Numbered from the stretch's first letter, positions 25,447 through 35,839 are shown. The stretch: 64,000 nucleotides of DNA from JABJPM01 sp964344655 (GCA_964344655.1 CAYFOF010000001.1:62001-126000); one strand, 5' to 3'. A program made the numbers and translations. The notes: a model not told the origin generated them from the letters alone.

Positions 25447-26385
25447 ATGTTTATAGAGAAGTACCGCCCCAGAACTTTTGATGAAGTTCAAGGACAAGAT
25501 AAAATTGTAGGAAGAGTTGAAGCTTTTGTTAAATCGGGAAATATGCCGCATTTAATGTTTTCTGGACCTGCAGGAATTGGAAAAACTACTCTTTCTTTAA
25601 TTATTGCCAGAGAAATGTACGGAGAAGATTGGCAACATAATTTTTTGGAATTAAATGCTTCGGATGAGAGAGGAATTGATGTAATTAGAAACAAAGTGAA
25701 AGACTTTGCTAGGACTAAATCAATAAAAGATGTTCCGTTTAAAATTATTTATCTAGATGAATGTGATTCATTGACTACTGAAGCTCAGCAAGCATTACGT
25801 AGAACAATGGAAAATTACTCTGCAACTTGTAGATTTATTTTATCTTGCAATTATTCTTCTAAAATTATTGATCCTATTCAATCAAGATGTACTGTCTTTA
25901 GATTTAGACCTTTATCTGAAGAGGCTATTACAACTATTATTTCTGGAATTGCAGAGAAAGAAGGAATAAAAATTAATGATGGTAGCATTAAAGTTTTATT
26001 TGAATTGAGTAACGGAGATGCAAGAAAAGCAGAAAATATTTTACAAAGCTGTTCTGTTTTGAGTAAAGAAATAAATGAAGATTTAATATATGAAATTGTT
26101 TCTGCTGCCCGTCCTAAAGAGGTTATTAATGTTTTAGAAATGAGTGTACAAGGAAGATTTGTTGAAGCAAGGAAACTTCTTTTAGACACTATGTTGAAAC
26201 ATGGATTATCAGGATCAGACATTATAAAACAAATACAAGGAGAAGTTCTAAATTTGAATATTGATGAAGATAAGAAATGTAAGATGATTGAAAAATGTGG
26301 CGAAATTGAATTTAGAATGACTGAAGGCAGTGATGAATATATACAGTTAGAAGCTTTGTTAGCTAGTTTTGTTTCATTAAAATGA
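25447..26385 (+). CDS. rfcS: replication factor C small subunit
   Basis: 312-residue clamp-loader AAA+ ATPase from the ATG at 25447, product MFIEKYRPRTFDEVQGQDK, which matches the family start. An in-frame ATG at 25393 exists but lies before the TATA box. Walker A is FSGPAGIGKTTLSL, Walker B is IIYLDECDSL, sensor 1 LSCNYSSKII, and the SRC motif is QSRCTVFRF. Four copies plus one large subunit load PCNA. Overlaps rfcL by 4 bp. Confidence 0.96.
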   Translation: MFIEKYRPRTFDEVQGQDKIVGRVEAFVKSGNMPHLMFSGPAGIGKTTLSLIIAREMYGEDWQHNFLELNASDERGIDVIRNKVKDFARTKSIKDVPFKIIYLDECDSLTTEAQQALRRTMENYSATCRFILSCNYSSKIIDPIQSRCTVFRFRPLSEEAITTIISGIAEKEGIKINDGSIKVLFELSNGDARKAENILQSCSVLSKEINEDLIYEIVSAARPKEVINVLEMSVQGRFVEARKLLLDTMLKHGLSGSDIIKQIQGEVLNLNIDEDKKCKMIEKCGEIEFRMTEGSDEYIQLEALLASFVSLK

Positions 26386-27563
26386 TATGGACAAATAAAT
26401 ATGCTCCACAATCATTAAAAGAGTTGGTTGGAGAAGAAAAGTCAATTCTACAAATAAATGATTTTGTTAATAGATTTGATTCTTATAGAAAAAAAGCATC
26501 TATTATTTACGGTCCAACTGGAACGGGAAAAACCGAAGCTGTTTATGCTTTAGCTAAAGAAAATGATTTAGAGGTTTTAGAAATAAATGCTTCTGACTTT
26601 AGAAATAAAGAACATATTTTAGAAATTGTTGGAAAATCAATAAATCAAGCAAGTTTATTTGGTAGAGGAAAATTAATTTTAGTGGATGAAGTAGATGGTT
26701 TAAGTGGGACTAAAGATAGGGGTGGAGCAACTGCTTTAGCTTCTTTGATTGCAAAAACTTCTTTCCCAATTATTATGACTGCGAATGACCCTTGGCAAAA
26801 AAAATTATCTGGGTTGAGGAAGAAATGTAATTTAATTGAATTTCCTAGTGTTAATTATTTAGAAATATTTAAGGTTTTGAAAAGAATTGCTGATTCTGAA
26901 GGGATTAATGTTTCTGATGATATTTTGAAGAGCATTGCAAACACTGCAGGAGGAGATATTAGATCTGCAATAAATGATTTTCAGTTAGTTGCTTTTGGTA
27001 GAGATGAATTAACAAAAGAACATTTAGAAGAAATAGGTGAAAGAGGAAAGGAAGAAGATGTATTTAATTTGCTTCGGTTGATTTTTAAGTCAAATGATTC
27101 TGAATTAATTTTGAAGACTTTTGATGATACTAATTTGAAATTTGATGATGTAATGTTGTGGGTTGAAGAAAATTTACCTAAAGAATATTCTGGAGTTGAA
27201 TTGAGTGAAGCATTTGATAAATTGTCTAAAGCGGATATTTTTAAGAGAAGAATTATGAGAAGGCAGCATTGGAGATTTATGGTTTATCAGAAATATTTAA
27301 TGAGTGCAGGAGTTGCTTCTTGTAAAATTGATAGTAAAAAAGGATTTGTTAATTATGAACAATCTAAGAAAATTTTGAAATTGTGGATGGCAAAGATGAA
27401 ATATGGAAAAAGAAATTCCATTTCTGAAAAAATTTCTGAGAGATGTCATGTTTCTACAAAGAAAGCTGTAAAAGATGTATTTCCTTATATTAAATTAACA
27501 TTGAATTCTGAAAGAGATTATTTAGATTTAAGTGAAGAAGAAATTAGTTGGATTACAAAGTAA
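26382..27563 (+). CDS. rfcL: replication factor C large subunit
   Basis: 393 residues. Walker A YGPTGTGKTEAVYAL (about 44-58), Walker B LILVDEVDGLSG, sensor 1 IIMTANDPWQKK, and a C-terminal helical collar domain. It lacks the SRC arginine finger, as expected of the large subunit. The start overlaps rfcS by ATGA. No C-terminal PCNA-interaction box was seen, unlike many archaeal RfcL proteins, and the protein is shorter than the usual 400-500+. Its last 11 bp overlap the convergent htpX gene. Confidence 0.95.
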   Translation: MIWTNKYAPQSLKELVGEEKSILQINDFVNRFDSYRKKASIIYGPTGTGKTEAVYALAKENDLEVLEINASDFRNKEHILEIVGKSINQASLFGRGKLILVDEVDGLSGTKDRGGATALASLIAKTSFPIIMTANDPWQKKLSGLRKKCNLIEFPSVNYLEIFKVLKRIADSEGINVSDDILKSIANTAGGDIRSAINDFQLVAFGRDELTKEHLEEIGERGKEEDVFNLLRLIFKSNDSELILKTFDDTNLKFDDVMLWVEENLPKEYSGVELSEAFDKLSKADIFKRRIMRRQHWRFMVYQKYLMSAGVASCKIDSKKGFVNYEQSKKILKLWMAKMKYGKRNSISEKISERCHVSTKKAVKDVFPYIKLTLNSERDYLDLSEEEISWITK

Positions 27564-28392
27564 AAGAAAGTTTTCTTAATCTTTTTACCCTATCTGATGT
27601 TGAAGGGTGAGTTGATAAAAGATTAATGAATTTTCCACCTGAAAAAGGATTTATTATAAACAAACTTGCTGCCGCTTTATTTCCAGTGTTTAATTTTGGA
27701 GCAGTTTCTATTTTTACTAATGCATCTGCTAAAGCTTCTGGATCTTTTATTAGTTTTGCGCCAGTTTCATCAGCTATGTATTCTCTAGATCTTGATATTG
27801 CCAATCTTAGTATTGATGCAGCAATTGGAGCAACTATTGAAAGTACAATTATTTCTAATATACTTCCATCTTCTTCTCTAGAATTTCCGAAAATCATTGC
27901 CCATCTTGCCATTACAGCTAGGTAAGCTATTGCGCTTGCCAATATTACAGAAACTGTAGAAATTAGAAGATCTTTATTTTTTATGTGAGCAATTTCGTGT
28001 GCTATTACTCCTTTTAATTCTCGATGATCTAATTTTTCTAATAATCCTGTTGTAACTGCAATGGATGCTTTTTTTTCATTTCTTCCAGTTGCAAATGCAT
28101 TTGGACTTTGAGAATTTATTATGTATATTTTTGGTTTTTTTATTGATGCTCTTGTTGCAATGTTTTTTACCATATCATGTAAATCTTCAAACATTTTGTG
28201 TTCTGCTAGTTTTGCTTTGTGCATTTTTAGAACTAGTTTGTCTGAATGCCAGTAAGATAGAATATTCATTGTTGCAGTTAGAAGAAGAGCTATTACAAGT
28301 CCTGAAGTTCCTCCTGCAGCAAATCCAAATACCAATAATAGGAAGGTTAATCCTGCTAACAATAATGTGGTTTTTATTTGGTCTATGAACAT
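27553..28392 (-). CDS. htpX: HtpX-type membrane metalloprotease (M48)
   Basis: 279 residues. Two N-terminal transmembrane helices (about 8-45), the zinc motif VIAHEIAHIKNKD (HEIAH, about 135-139), two further hydrophobic segments (about 147-168 and 175-200) and the third ligand region SREYIADETGAKLI (Glu). It degrades misfolded membrane proteins. The gene ends 11 bp inside the convergent rfcL. Confidence 0.93.
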   Translation of the reverse strand: MFIDQIKTTLLLAGLTFLLLVFGFAAGGTSGLVIALLLTATMNILSYWHSDKLVLKMHKAKLAEHKMFEDLHDMVKNIATRASIKKPKIYIINSQSPNAFATGRNEKKASIAVTTGLLEKLDHRELKGVIAHEIAHIKNKDLLISTVSVILASAIAYLAVMARWAMIFGNSREEDGSILEIIVLSIVAPIAASILRLAISRSREYIADETGAKLIKDPEALADALVKIETAPKLNTGNKAAASLFIINPFSGGKFINLLSTHPSTSDRVKRLRKLSFTL

Positions 28393-28477
28393 CGTCTTAT
28401 CTTTGAGATATGTGCCCTTTATAAATTTTTATGTGATATTTAGAAAGTTTTAATAAGAATGAGGAGAATTTTTAATT

Positions 28478-29818
28478 ATGCCACACAATATTGTTATTGG
28501 AAGGGTTGCTAAAGATAGAAAAAAGTTTGGTGAGAAAGCTACTATTTTTTTAGGCAGACATTATGTGAAAATGGAACAAACTGTTTCTTTGAGTAGTAAT
28601 ATTTTGATGGATGTGGCGAGAACTCATGTTGTTTTAGTAGATGGAAAAAGAGGTTCAGGAAAGTCTTACACTCTTGGAGTTATTGCTGAAGAGATGACTA
28701 ATCTTCCCGAAGAGGTTTCTGAGAATTTATCTATTTTAATTTTTGATACTATGGGAATTTTTTGGACTATGAAACATCCAAATCAAAAAGAAGAAACATT
28801 ATTGTCTGGATGGAAATTAAAACCAGAAAAATTAGATAATATTGATGTATATATTCCTGAAGGACATTTTAAGGAATATAAAAAACGAGGGATTTTAGCA
28901 GATTATTCTTTGTCTATAAAAACTTCTGAATTAGATGCAGGAGATTGGGCTGCTGTATTTGGAGTTAATCTAATGGATCCAATTGGGGTGGCAATAGAAA
29001 AGGGATTAAGTTCTTTAGAAGACTCGAAAAAAAGTTTTGGAATTTTAGATATTATAAACGAAATAAATTCTGATAAAAGTATTGAAAAGAATGTGAAAGA
29101 TGCTGCAATAAATAGGTTTTTGGCGGCAGAAACTTGGGGATTGTTTAGTAAACGTGGAACTGAAATAAAAGATTTAGTTAATGGCGGAAGAGTTAGTGTT
29201 GTTGATATTAGTGCTTATTCTCATATGGCTGGAAGTTGGGGAATAAAAAATTTAGTTGTTGGTTTAATTTCTAAAAAATTATTGAATGAAAGGATTATTG
29301 CAAGAAAAATTGAAGAACTAAAAGAGATTGAAGCCGGAACTAGTTTTTTTGGATTTGAAAAAGGTATTGAAGAAAAAGATAAAATGCCATTAGTTTGGAT
29401 ATTGATTGATGAAGCACATGAATTTTTACCTCGTGAAGGAAAGACTGGAGCTACTGATGCATTAGTTCAGTTATTGAGAGAAGGAAGACAACCAGGAATA
29501 TCAATGGTTTTGGCTACTCAACAACCCGGAGAGATTCATAGAGATGTTATTACTCAATCTGATATTGTTATTAGCCATAGAATTACTGCTAGAAAAGATA
29601 TTGAAGCATTAAATAATATGATGCAGACTTATGTTTCTGCAGATATTCAAAAACATATTAATGATTTGCCAAGAATGAAAGGTTCTGCTTTGATATTAGA
29701 TGATAATTCTGAAAGGATTTATCCAATGAATGTTCGGCCTAGAGTTACATGGCATGGGGGAGAATCTCCTGTTGCGATTCATTTGAAAGCAAAAGAATTG
29801 TTAGACCTTGGGTTGTAG
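28478..29818 (+). CDS. herA: HerA-like ATPase/helicase (DUF87)
   Basis: 446 residues of the FtsK-HerA superfamily. Walker A is VDGKRGSGKSYTLGVIAEEM (about 53-72), Walker B is LVWILIDEAHEFLP (about 307-320), followed by LREGRQPGISMVLATQQPG and an arginine-finger segment SDIVISHRITARKD. HerA works with NurA nuclease and Mre11-Rad50 in end resection. The N-terminal HAS barrel seems short (about 45 residues) and no nurA, mre11 or rad50 is in the window. The C-terminus overlaps convergent trm5 by 18 bp. Confidence 0.85.
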   Translation: MPHNIVIGRVAKDRKKFGEKATIFLGRHYVKMEQTVSLSSNILMDVARTHVVLVDGKRGSGKSYTLGVIAEEMTNLPEEVSENLSILIFDTMGIFWTMKHPNQKEETLLSGWKLKPEKLDNIDVYIPEGHFKEYKKRGILADYSLSIKTSELDAGDWAAVFGVNLMDPIGVAIEKGLSSLEDSKKSFGILDIINEINSDKSIEKNVKDAAINRFLAAETWGLFSKRGTEIKDLVNGGRVSVVDISAYSHMAGSWGIKNLVVGLISKKLLNERIIARKIEELKEIEAGTSFFGFEKGIEEKDKMPLVWILIDEAHEFLPREGKTGATDALVQLLREGRQPGISMVLATQQPGEIHRDVITQSDIVISHRITARKDIEALNNMMQTYVSADIQKHINDLPRMKGSALILDDNSERIYPMNVRPRVTWHGGESPVAIHLKAKELLDLGL

Positions 29819-30589
29819 TTCTACGCATACTCTATATTTTCTTGGAGCGGGAGTTCCGGCTTTGATTAATTTTACTTTGAATTTTTTAGAATATTTTTCT
29901 TTTAATTTTTTGAAATTTTCTTCTTTAGCAAAAGTGTAAAGGTGTATTTTTCCTTTCTTTTTTAGATGTTTTAGTGCTAGGGTTAAGTAATTTTCTGCAT
30001 CTTTAGGAAGAGGCATAATTATTCTATCAAATTTTTTATTTGGAATTACTTTTTTTACATCTCCTTGTATTGGAATTATATTTTTTATTTTATTTAGTTT
30101 AATATTTTCTTCTGCGTATTTATGTCCTTGTTTATTTAATTCTATGGCGTAGATTTTTTTTACCTTTGAATGTTTAGAAATCACTAATGGAAATGGAGAA
30201 ATTCCAGAAAACATTACTAATACTTCTTCATCTTTTTTTACTTGTTTTGCGATTCTTAGTCTTTCAGTTCCAGATCTTGGAGAGAAATAAACTTTTTCTG
30301 GGTTTACTTTTAATTTTATTCCGGATTCTATGTGTATTGTTTCTTTATTTTTATCTCCAGCCAGTATTTTTAATTTTGGAGTTCTTAGTTTTCCAGAATA
30401 TTGTTTTGATTTTTTTGCAACTGTTTTAATATTTTTGAATTTTTTAATTAAATATTCTCCAACTTGTTTTTCTTTATTTTTTAGTTGTTTAGGAAAATCT
30501 GTAAAAATCAAAATACTTCCAATTACATCAAAAGATTTTGGTATTTTTTTTATATCTTCTTTCGTTAATTCTTTTTTTCTGAAAAACAT
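29801..30589 (-). CDS. trm5: Trm5-type tRNA (guanine-37-N1) methyltransferase
   Basis: 262 residues. SAM-dependent methyltransferase of the Met-10+/Trm5 family: the FSPRSGTERLRIAK segment binds near the substrate, motif I is DEEVLVMFSGISPFPLVIS, motif II KIYAIELNKQGHKYAEENI, and the catalytic loop RIIMPLPKDAENYL replaces NPPY. It probably makes m1G37 next to the anticodon to prevent frameshifting. A TYW2-like aminocarboxypropyl transferase is a less likely alternative. The short N-terminal domain resembles Trm5b. Confidence 0.88.
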   Translation of the reverse strand: MFFRKKELTKEDIKKIPKSFDVIGSILIFTDFPKQLKNKEKQVGEYLIKKFKNIKTVAKKSKQYSGKLRTPKLKILAGDKNKETIHIESGIKLKVNPEKVYFSPRSGTERLRIAKQVKKDEEVLVMFSGISPFPLVISKHSKVKKIYAIELNKQGHKYAEENIKLNKIKNIIPIQGDVKKVIPNKKFDRIIMPLPKDAENYLTLALKHLKKKGKIHLYTFAKEENFKKLKEKYSKKFKVKLIKAGTPAPRKYRVCVELQPKV

Positions 30590-30664
30590 GTTTATACTTT
30601 CTTTATAATTGTTTTAAAGTTTTTGGAAATATTTAAATAGTAAATAATTGATACTTTAGTTAAG

Positions 30665-31048
30665 ATGGTGATAGGTAAAAAAGGTGATTGGGATAATTCT
30701 CACGGAAGTTGGTGGTATTTTATTGGTGGTTTAGTATTTTTATATTTGGGTTTGATGCCTTTTTTGAGTGTTTTTCCGTTTAACTTCGAAGTTAGTAGTT
30801 CATTATTAAGAATATTTGTAGCAGTACTGGGTGTACTGATTATGATTGAATCTTTTACTATGGATCCTATAGATAAGGGAAGAAAAGTTATTGTTGGATT
30901 AGTTTTTGCTATTGTTGGTTTGTATTTCTTTTTTATGCATCAAGGGGCAACATGGATTCCTTTTGTGTTTAACTTAAGTGATATGGTATTCCAGATTTTA
31001 TTGATTGTGTATGCTGCCTACTTGTTTATAGGGGCGTTTAGACAATGA
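30665..31048 (+). CDS. four-helix membrane protein of unknown family
   Basis: 127 residues with four hydrophobic helices (about 14-34, 41-60, 72-92 and 100-122) and a short charged N-terminus (KKGDWDNSHG). It begins near a TATA-like TTTAAATAG and overlaps the next gene by 4 bp (ATGA). No domain recognised; likely partner of the large coiled-coil membrane protein that follows. Confidence 0.65.
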   Translation: MVIGKKGDWDNSHGSWWYFIGGLVFLYLGLMPFLSVFPFNFEVSSSLLRIFVAVLGVLIMIESFTMDPIDKGRKVIVGLVFAIVGLYFFFMHQGATWIPFVFNLSDMVFQILLIVYAAYLFIGAFRQ

Positions 31049-32466
31049 AGAAATTAAGTTTATTTTTATTGAGTTTATTTTCTATGTTGAAATCTGTTAG
31101 TGCAGCTGATTTTTATGATTATTATAAGTTAAATATTAATTTTGGATTTATTAAAGATGTAGAATTATGGGTTTTTGTAATTACTTGGGCAATATTATTC
31201 ATAATAGTTTATACTGCGGCAGCAAGAATGAAATTTTTCAAAGATAACAATAAAAATGCTGCTATTTTTTCTGTATTGGTTTCTATTGCTGCAATGGTTG
31301 GGTCTCCAGTTTCTACATTGGTGATGGGGGCTGCAATTATTAGTCCATTAATTGTATATTTCTTATTTTTCTTAGCTTTTGTTATTGGTGCAATTGGAAA
31401 ATTATTTTCTAAACCTGCTGGATGGTCATCAGAGGAAGGGAGAGCTTTTAAAAAATTAAGAAACATTGCAAAAGGACTTGGAACATTATATAGAGATTTA
31501 AAAAGTGGAACAAATCACCTTCCTGAAGAATCAGATAGCGCATATGAGTCTGAAGTAGATAAATTAGCAGAGGAGATCCAAGAAACAAATCAGGAATTAG
31601 ATAATATGAGGATCAGAGCAAGAGAAGAAGACCCAGGGGGAGAATCTGGAGCTGAAGATGATTTCAGGAAGGCAATAAATTTTAATCAAGATGCAATCCA
31701 TGATCTTGAAAATAAAGAGGTTAGTAGTGCAAAAAAGAATATTAAAAAATCTGAAAAGAGTATGAAGAGGGGATTAAAAAAAGCTGGGAAATATTTAAGA
31801 AAAATAGGGAGACATATTGGGGGTGCAGGAAAACAACTCAGAGAAGATGAGGAACATTACAGAGAACAAGGTGTAAAAGAAATTGAGGAAAAAGCTTCTC
31901 AAATAATTTCTAAATACAAATCCGATTATAATGAAATGATTAAACGGTTGCAAGAAGGCGTTTACACTCAAGACCAAGCAAAAGAATGGCAAGAAAGAAC
32001 TTATAATGAGTTTAGAAAAGATTTATCTGAATTGAATTATTCTGAAGAACAAATTAATCCTTATTGGGAAAAGGAGATTTGGTCTCAAGGAGTAGGGAAA
32101 GAAGTTGAAGAGGCGAGTCAATCTTCTGGAGCAGATATAAAAGATAGATCTGATGAATGGAAGAAATTTATTCAAAATAAGATTGATAAGACAAAAACGG
32201 TTTTGAAATCAAAAAGAAGATTAAAAAATGTAAAAGAAGTAAAAGATAAAATTAGAAGAGAATTAGATGATGATAATTTACTTATATTAATGGAACACTT
32301 CGAATATTCTAATGCAATAGATACTTGGAAGAATTATTTTGATGAAGCTATTGCTTATTTTGAAAGTGATGAAAGAAATAGAAGAGATGAGAAAACTTGG
32401 AAATCTTTTGAAGAAAATGTTCAAAAATATATATCTTTTTTGGAAAGTGTTAGAGATAGACTCTAA
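31045..32466 (+). CDS. membrane protein with a long cytoplasmic coiled coil
   Basis: 473 residues. A signal sequence (1-20, SVSAAD), three transmembrane helices (about 41-61, 72-92 and 97-117) and a roughly 340-residue charged, largely helical tail (Lys/Glu-rich, from 125 on) with a basic patch KKNIKKSEKSMKRGLKKAGK. No enzymatic motif. The layout resembles membrane-tethered coiled-coil proteins found in several DPANN genomes; function unknown. Converges on fen with a 4-bp overlap. Confidence 0.65.
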   Translation: MKKLSLFLLSLFSMLKSVSAADFYDYYKLNINFGFIKDVELWVFVITWAILFIIVYTAAARMKFFKDNNKNAAIFSVLVSIAAMVGSPVSTLVMGAAIISPLIVYFLFFLAFVIGAIGKLFSKPAGWSSEEGRAFKKLRNIAKGLGTLYRDLKSGTNHLPEESDSAYESEVDKLAEEIQETNQELDNMRIRAREEDPGGESGAEDDFRKAINFNQDAIHDLENKEVSSAKKNIKKSEKSMKRGLKKAGKYLRKIGRHIGGAGKQLREDEEHYREQGVKEIEEKASQIISKYKSDYNEMIKRLQEGVYTQDQAKEWQERTYNEFRKDLSELNYSEEQINPYWEKEIWSQGVGKEVEEASQSSGADIKDRSDEWKKFIQNKIDKTKTVLKSKRRLKNVKEVKDKIRRELDDDNLLILMEHFEYSNAIDTWKNYFDEAIAYFESDERNRRDEKTWKSFEENVQKYISFLESVRDRL

Positions 32467-33464
32467 TTAAACCACTTGTCTAAATTTTTTTGAGGTTTTG
32501 GTTTTACTCTTTCTAATAATTTATTTATTCTGTCTTCTGAGAAATCATGTTTTTGTAAGATGTTTTTTACTTTGTCTAAATTAGGTTCTTGCCATTTTAA
32601 TTGATAGTTTTTCATTATTGGCATACTTTTGAATGTGGCATAAACTTTTTTCCAATTGAATTCGGCATCTACGTTAGCAAATATCTTTTCAAAACTTTTG
32701 TGTTCTTGAACAAGTTTTAATGCGGTTTTAGGGCCTATTCTGAATACTCCTCCAGGATTGAAATCTGTTCCAACTAAAATTGATAATGCTAAAAGTTGAT
32801 CTTTGTTTATTTCTAGTGTTTTTAGAACATGATTTAAATCATATATTTCTGGGTTGATTTTTATGTATGTTCCTCGGACTCTTTTTTTTGATGCAACAGT
32901 TAAATTTCTAATTAAAATTGGAGTAGAATAAAGTAATGAATCTATATCTTGTGAAACGACTGCAAATACATCTCCTTTTTCTGCCATAAAAGATGCTTGT
33001 GCTTCTGCCTCTGAAGGAGCTTGAATTACTGGAAGTCCTAAAGCTTTAATGAATTCTTTAGATTCTTCTTTTATCTCTTTTGTTAATTTTATTGTTTGTC
33101 TTGAATATTTAGACATTGATTCTTGATCATCTTGTTCTTTTGCCTCTTCATATTTTTCTTGAGCTTTTTCTTTTAGTTCTCTTCTTCTTTGAGATTCTTC
33201 AAATTTCAACTCTGGAGGTTTTCCATCAAAAACAAAGGCAAGTTTGATATTTTTTTCCATTAAGTTTGAAACTCTTGAAGCTAATCCGACTAAATGAGAA
33301 GTTATATTTCCGTTATTATCCATTAAAGGAGTTCCATCTGGTTGTCTGATTGAAGCCAAGAATTGGTAAATTACATTAGAGGCGTCTACTGCTAATTTTT
33401 TTCCTTGTAATTCTTGGAATGTTATTTCTTTTTTTGGTAAAATGCTAGTTATTGCTACTCCCAT
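32463..33464 (-). CDS. fen: flap endonuclease FEN-1
   Basis: 333 residues. N-region (GKKLAVDASNVIYQFLASIR) and I-region (IQAPSEAEAQASFMAEKGD, VVSQDIDSLLYSTP, SILVGTDFNPGGVFRIGPK) hold the two-metal site acids and helix-hairpin-helix. The C-terminus QKNLDKWFN is a PCNA-interaction box (QxxLxxWF). It removes 5' flaps during Okazaki fragment maturation. Follows polB by 31 bp on the same strand, so these two are probably co-transcribed. Confidence 0.96.
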   Translation of the reverse strand: MGVAITSILPKKEITFQELQGKKLAVDASNVIYQFLASIRQPDGTPLMDNNGNITSHLVGLASRVSNLMEKNIKLAFVFDGKPPELKFEESQRRRELKEKAQEKYEEAKEQDDQESMSKYSRQTIKLTKEIKEESKEFIKALGLPVIQAPSEAEAQASFMAEKGDVFAVVSQDIDSLLYSTPILIRNLTVASKKRVRGTYIKINPEIYDLNHVLKTLEINKDQLLALSILVGTDFNPGGVFRIGPKTALKLVQEHKSFEKIFANVDAEFNWKKVYATFKSMPIMKNYQLKWQEPNLDKVKNILQKHDFSEDRINKLLERVKPKPQKNLDKWFN

Positions 33465-33495
33465 AGAAATGTTGTTAATTTATGTCTTATAAAAG

Positions 33496-35799
33496 TTACT
33501 TAAATCCAAATAATGTAGTTTGTTTTGTTCCTTTGATTACATCTTCAAATTTAGTGTCAAAGAAAGATAATACTGTATCAGCAATTGGTTTTATTTGTTT
33601 TTTTATGTAATGATCGTAATCTATTTTGTGTTTTTGATTTTGAATTGGTTCAGGACCTTCAGTTGTTAATACATATTCTATTATAGAAGATTCTATTTTT
33701 TCTAATTTTCTAGCTGCCTTTACATGGGGAGGAGTTGTTTTCGTGTATTCTTTTTCATCTTTTCTTAAAGATTTTCTATAAATCAAATCTTTATCTTTTT
33801 TTCCTGCTTGGATATCTTCTACAAATTTTTTGATGAATCCAGTAACTTCTTTTTTATGGAATATCCTGTCTAATAATTCTTGTTGGAATTCTTTTGCGGC
33901 TTCTGTCCAGTCACTTCTTACGGTTTCTAAACCAACGTAATCTATTTTATCATTTTCTAATAATCCAGCATAACGTTTCTTTGCTCCTGCTGTGCTTCCA
34001 CGTAATTTTGGCATTAAAAATCTTAGGTATAGTTTTTCATATTCTAGTTCTAAGAAAGATTTTCTTTTGTATTCTTTTTGTATATAGTTTTCGTAAAAAT
34101 TATTTATTTCTTTTTCAAGTTTTTTTCCAATTTTATTTGATTCTTCTTTAGATTCTACTTTAGTATCTACAAATATAGAATCGGTATCTGAGTAGATTAC
34201 TTCATACCCATGTTCTTCTGCTTTTTTTGCTGTTAATTTTATTAGTTCTTGTCCGAAGTGGGTTATTGAGTTTGCTATGTTTAAATTATAAAACCTACAA
34301 GAAGGATTTGCTAATACCCCAAAAAATGAATTCATTAATATTTTTATTGCATATCTCCCGAGTTCATTTTTGTTTTTTCTAGATTCTTCTCTTTCTTTCC
34401 ATAGGTCTTGAATTATATGCGGAAGAATCCCTTCTTCTTTTGCGAAGTGTGCTTTGTTTGGAGATTCAATATCTCCTTTTTGTTTTTTTTCATGATATTT
34501 TGAAGGATCTATGTTGAATGTTTTTATTACAGAAGGATATAGTGATTTAAAATCTAAAACTAATACGTTATCATAAATTCCAGGTTTAGAATCCATTACG
34601 TATCCTCCCTTAATTCTTGCTTCTCTATCTCCAGACATGTTAGTGGGGCAAACTAATTTGCTTTCTCTTGCTTTTTGAAGATATAAAAAATCCAAAGAAG
34701 CTATTGAAGAATTTACTCTGTCAAGGGGCATTCCAGTTAGTAGTGAACGTTGTATTGTTAAGTTTAATAAATCTGCTTCGTAAATTATTCTGTATGCTAA
34801 TTCTGCATCTAGTAAATTATATTCTATTAAGGATTCTTTATCTTCTTTGTATAATCTATCTATTTCTTGATATTTTTCTTGCCCTAATTTTTCTATTAGT
34901 TTTCCTTTGCCTAAAAGTTGTTTTGCTGCAGTATCTAGTTTGTAATTTTCTAATTTTATGAATGAAGTTTTTGTTAAATCTAAACCATCAAGAACTACTC
35001 TTCCAGGAAGGTCCGCTTTACTTGTTCTGAAAAAATCTGATTCTATTCTTAATTTACTTGGAGCATTATCTCTTCCTAAGATGAAAGGTATTTTGTGTTT
35101 TTTGAATTTATCTTTTAATAATTTAAGATCAAAATCTATTACATTCCATCCAGTTATTATGTCTGGATCGAATTTTATTAGTTCTTCTTGGAATTCTTGT
35201 AGTAGTTCTTTTTCGTTGTTGCAGGAAACTGCGTTTTTTACTTTGTTTTTTGAAACTATGAAAGATTTTTTGTAATTTTTTGAATATGCCGAAATACAAT
35301 AAATATTTTTTCCGTTTTTATCAGATTCTATATCGAAAGAAAATGTTTTTAGATTTTTGGGAGTGTATTCTGCTTGTTTTAGTTCGGGATTTTTGTATAT
35401 TCTATCTATTGTTTCGTGTGAAAGGTCATAATCTCCTTCAATTTCTATTGAACCTTGTAAATTGTTGTCTATAAGAAATCTTGTTGTGTATTTTATGTCT
35501 GATTCGTATGTTTTTATTCCTGCATTTTCTAAGTCTGATCTTGTATGTGGAATTTCTTTTGGTAAATCTATTAGAACTTTTGACATTTCTTTATTTTGGA
35601 AGTTTTTTAGTTTTGTTTCTTGTATTTTATATTCTGTAACTTTTTTTGCTTTTTTTGTATCTTTAGTTTCTACGAAGAAATAAGGTTGAAATTCATTTAT
35701 TGTTATGAAAGATTCATTATTTTCTAGTCTTCCATATAAAACAACGTATGGTTTTCCGTTTAGAGTTCTATAAGTTGAATAAATTATAAATCCTTTCAT
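33496..35799 (-). CDS. polB: family B DNA polymerase
   Basis: 767 residues. Exonuclease motifs: Exo I SFDIESDKNG (about 154-163), Exo II GWNVIDFDLKLL (about 217-228), Exo III YNLLDAELAY. Polymerase motifs: A (VLDFKSLYPSVIKTFNI), B (KILMNSFFGVLANPS) and C (VIYSDTDSIFV). The C-terminus QTTLFGFK is a PCNA-interaction box. All catalytic residues are present, so it is an active proofreading polymerase. Uracil-sensing residues cannot be confirmed by eye. Co-transcribed with fen. Confidence 0.97.
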   Translation of the reverse strand: MKGFIIYSTYRTLNGKPYVVLYGRLENNESFITINEFQPYFFVETKDTKKAKKVTEYKIQETKLKNFQNKEMSKVLIDLPKEIPHTRSDLENAGIKTYESDIKYTTRFLIDNNLQGSIEIEGDYDLSHETIDRIYKNPELKQAEYTPKNLKTFSFDIESDKNGKNIYCISAYSKNYKKSFIVSKNKVKNAVSCNNEKELLQEFQEELIKFDPDIITGWNVIDFDLKLLKDKFKKHKIPFILGRDNAPSKLRIESDFFRTSKADLPGRVVLDGLDLTKTSFIKLENYKLDTAAKQLLGKGKLIEKLGQEKYQEIDRLYKEDKESLIEYNLLDAELAYRIIYEADLLNLTIQRSLLTGMPLDRVNSSIASLDFLYLQKARESKLVCPTNMSGDREARIKGGYVMDSKPGIYDNVLVLDFKSLYPSVIKTFNIDPSKYHEKKQKGDIESPNKAHFAKEEGILPHIIQDLWKEREESRKNKNELGRYAIKILMNSFFGVLANPSCRFYNLNIANSITHFGQELIKLTAKKAEEHGYEVIYSDTDSIFVDTKVESKEESNKIGKKLEKEINNFYENYIQKEYKRKSFLELEYEKLYLRFLMPKLRGSTAGAKKRYAGLLENDKIDYVGLETVRSDWTEAAKEFQQELLDRIFHKKEVTGFIKKFVEDIQAGKKDKDLIYRKSLRKDEKEYTKTTPPHVKAARKLEKIESSIIEYVLTTEGPEPIQNQKHKIDYDHYIKKQIKPIADTVLSFFDTKFEDVIKGTKQTTLFGFK

Positions 35800-35839
35800 G
35801 GTTTTGATTTATTTAGGAAATTAATAAATGTTTTGGGGA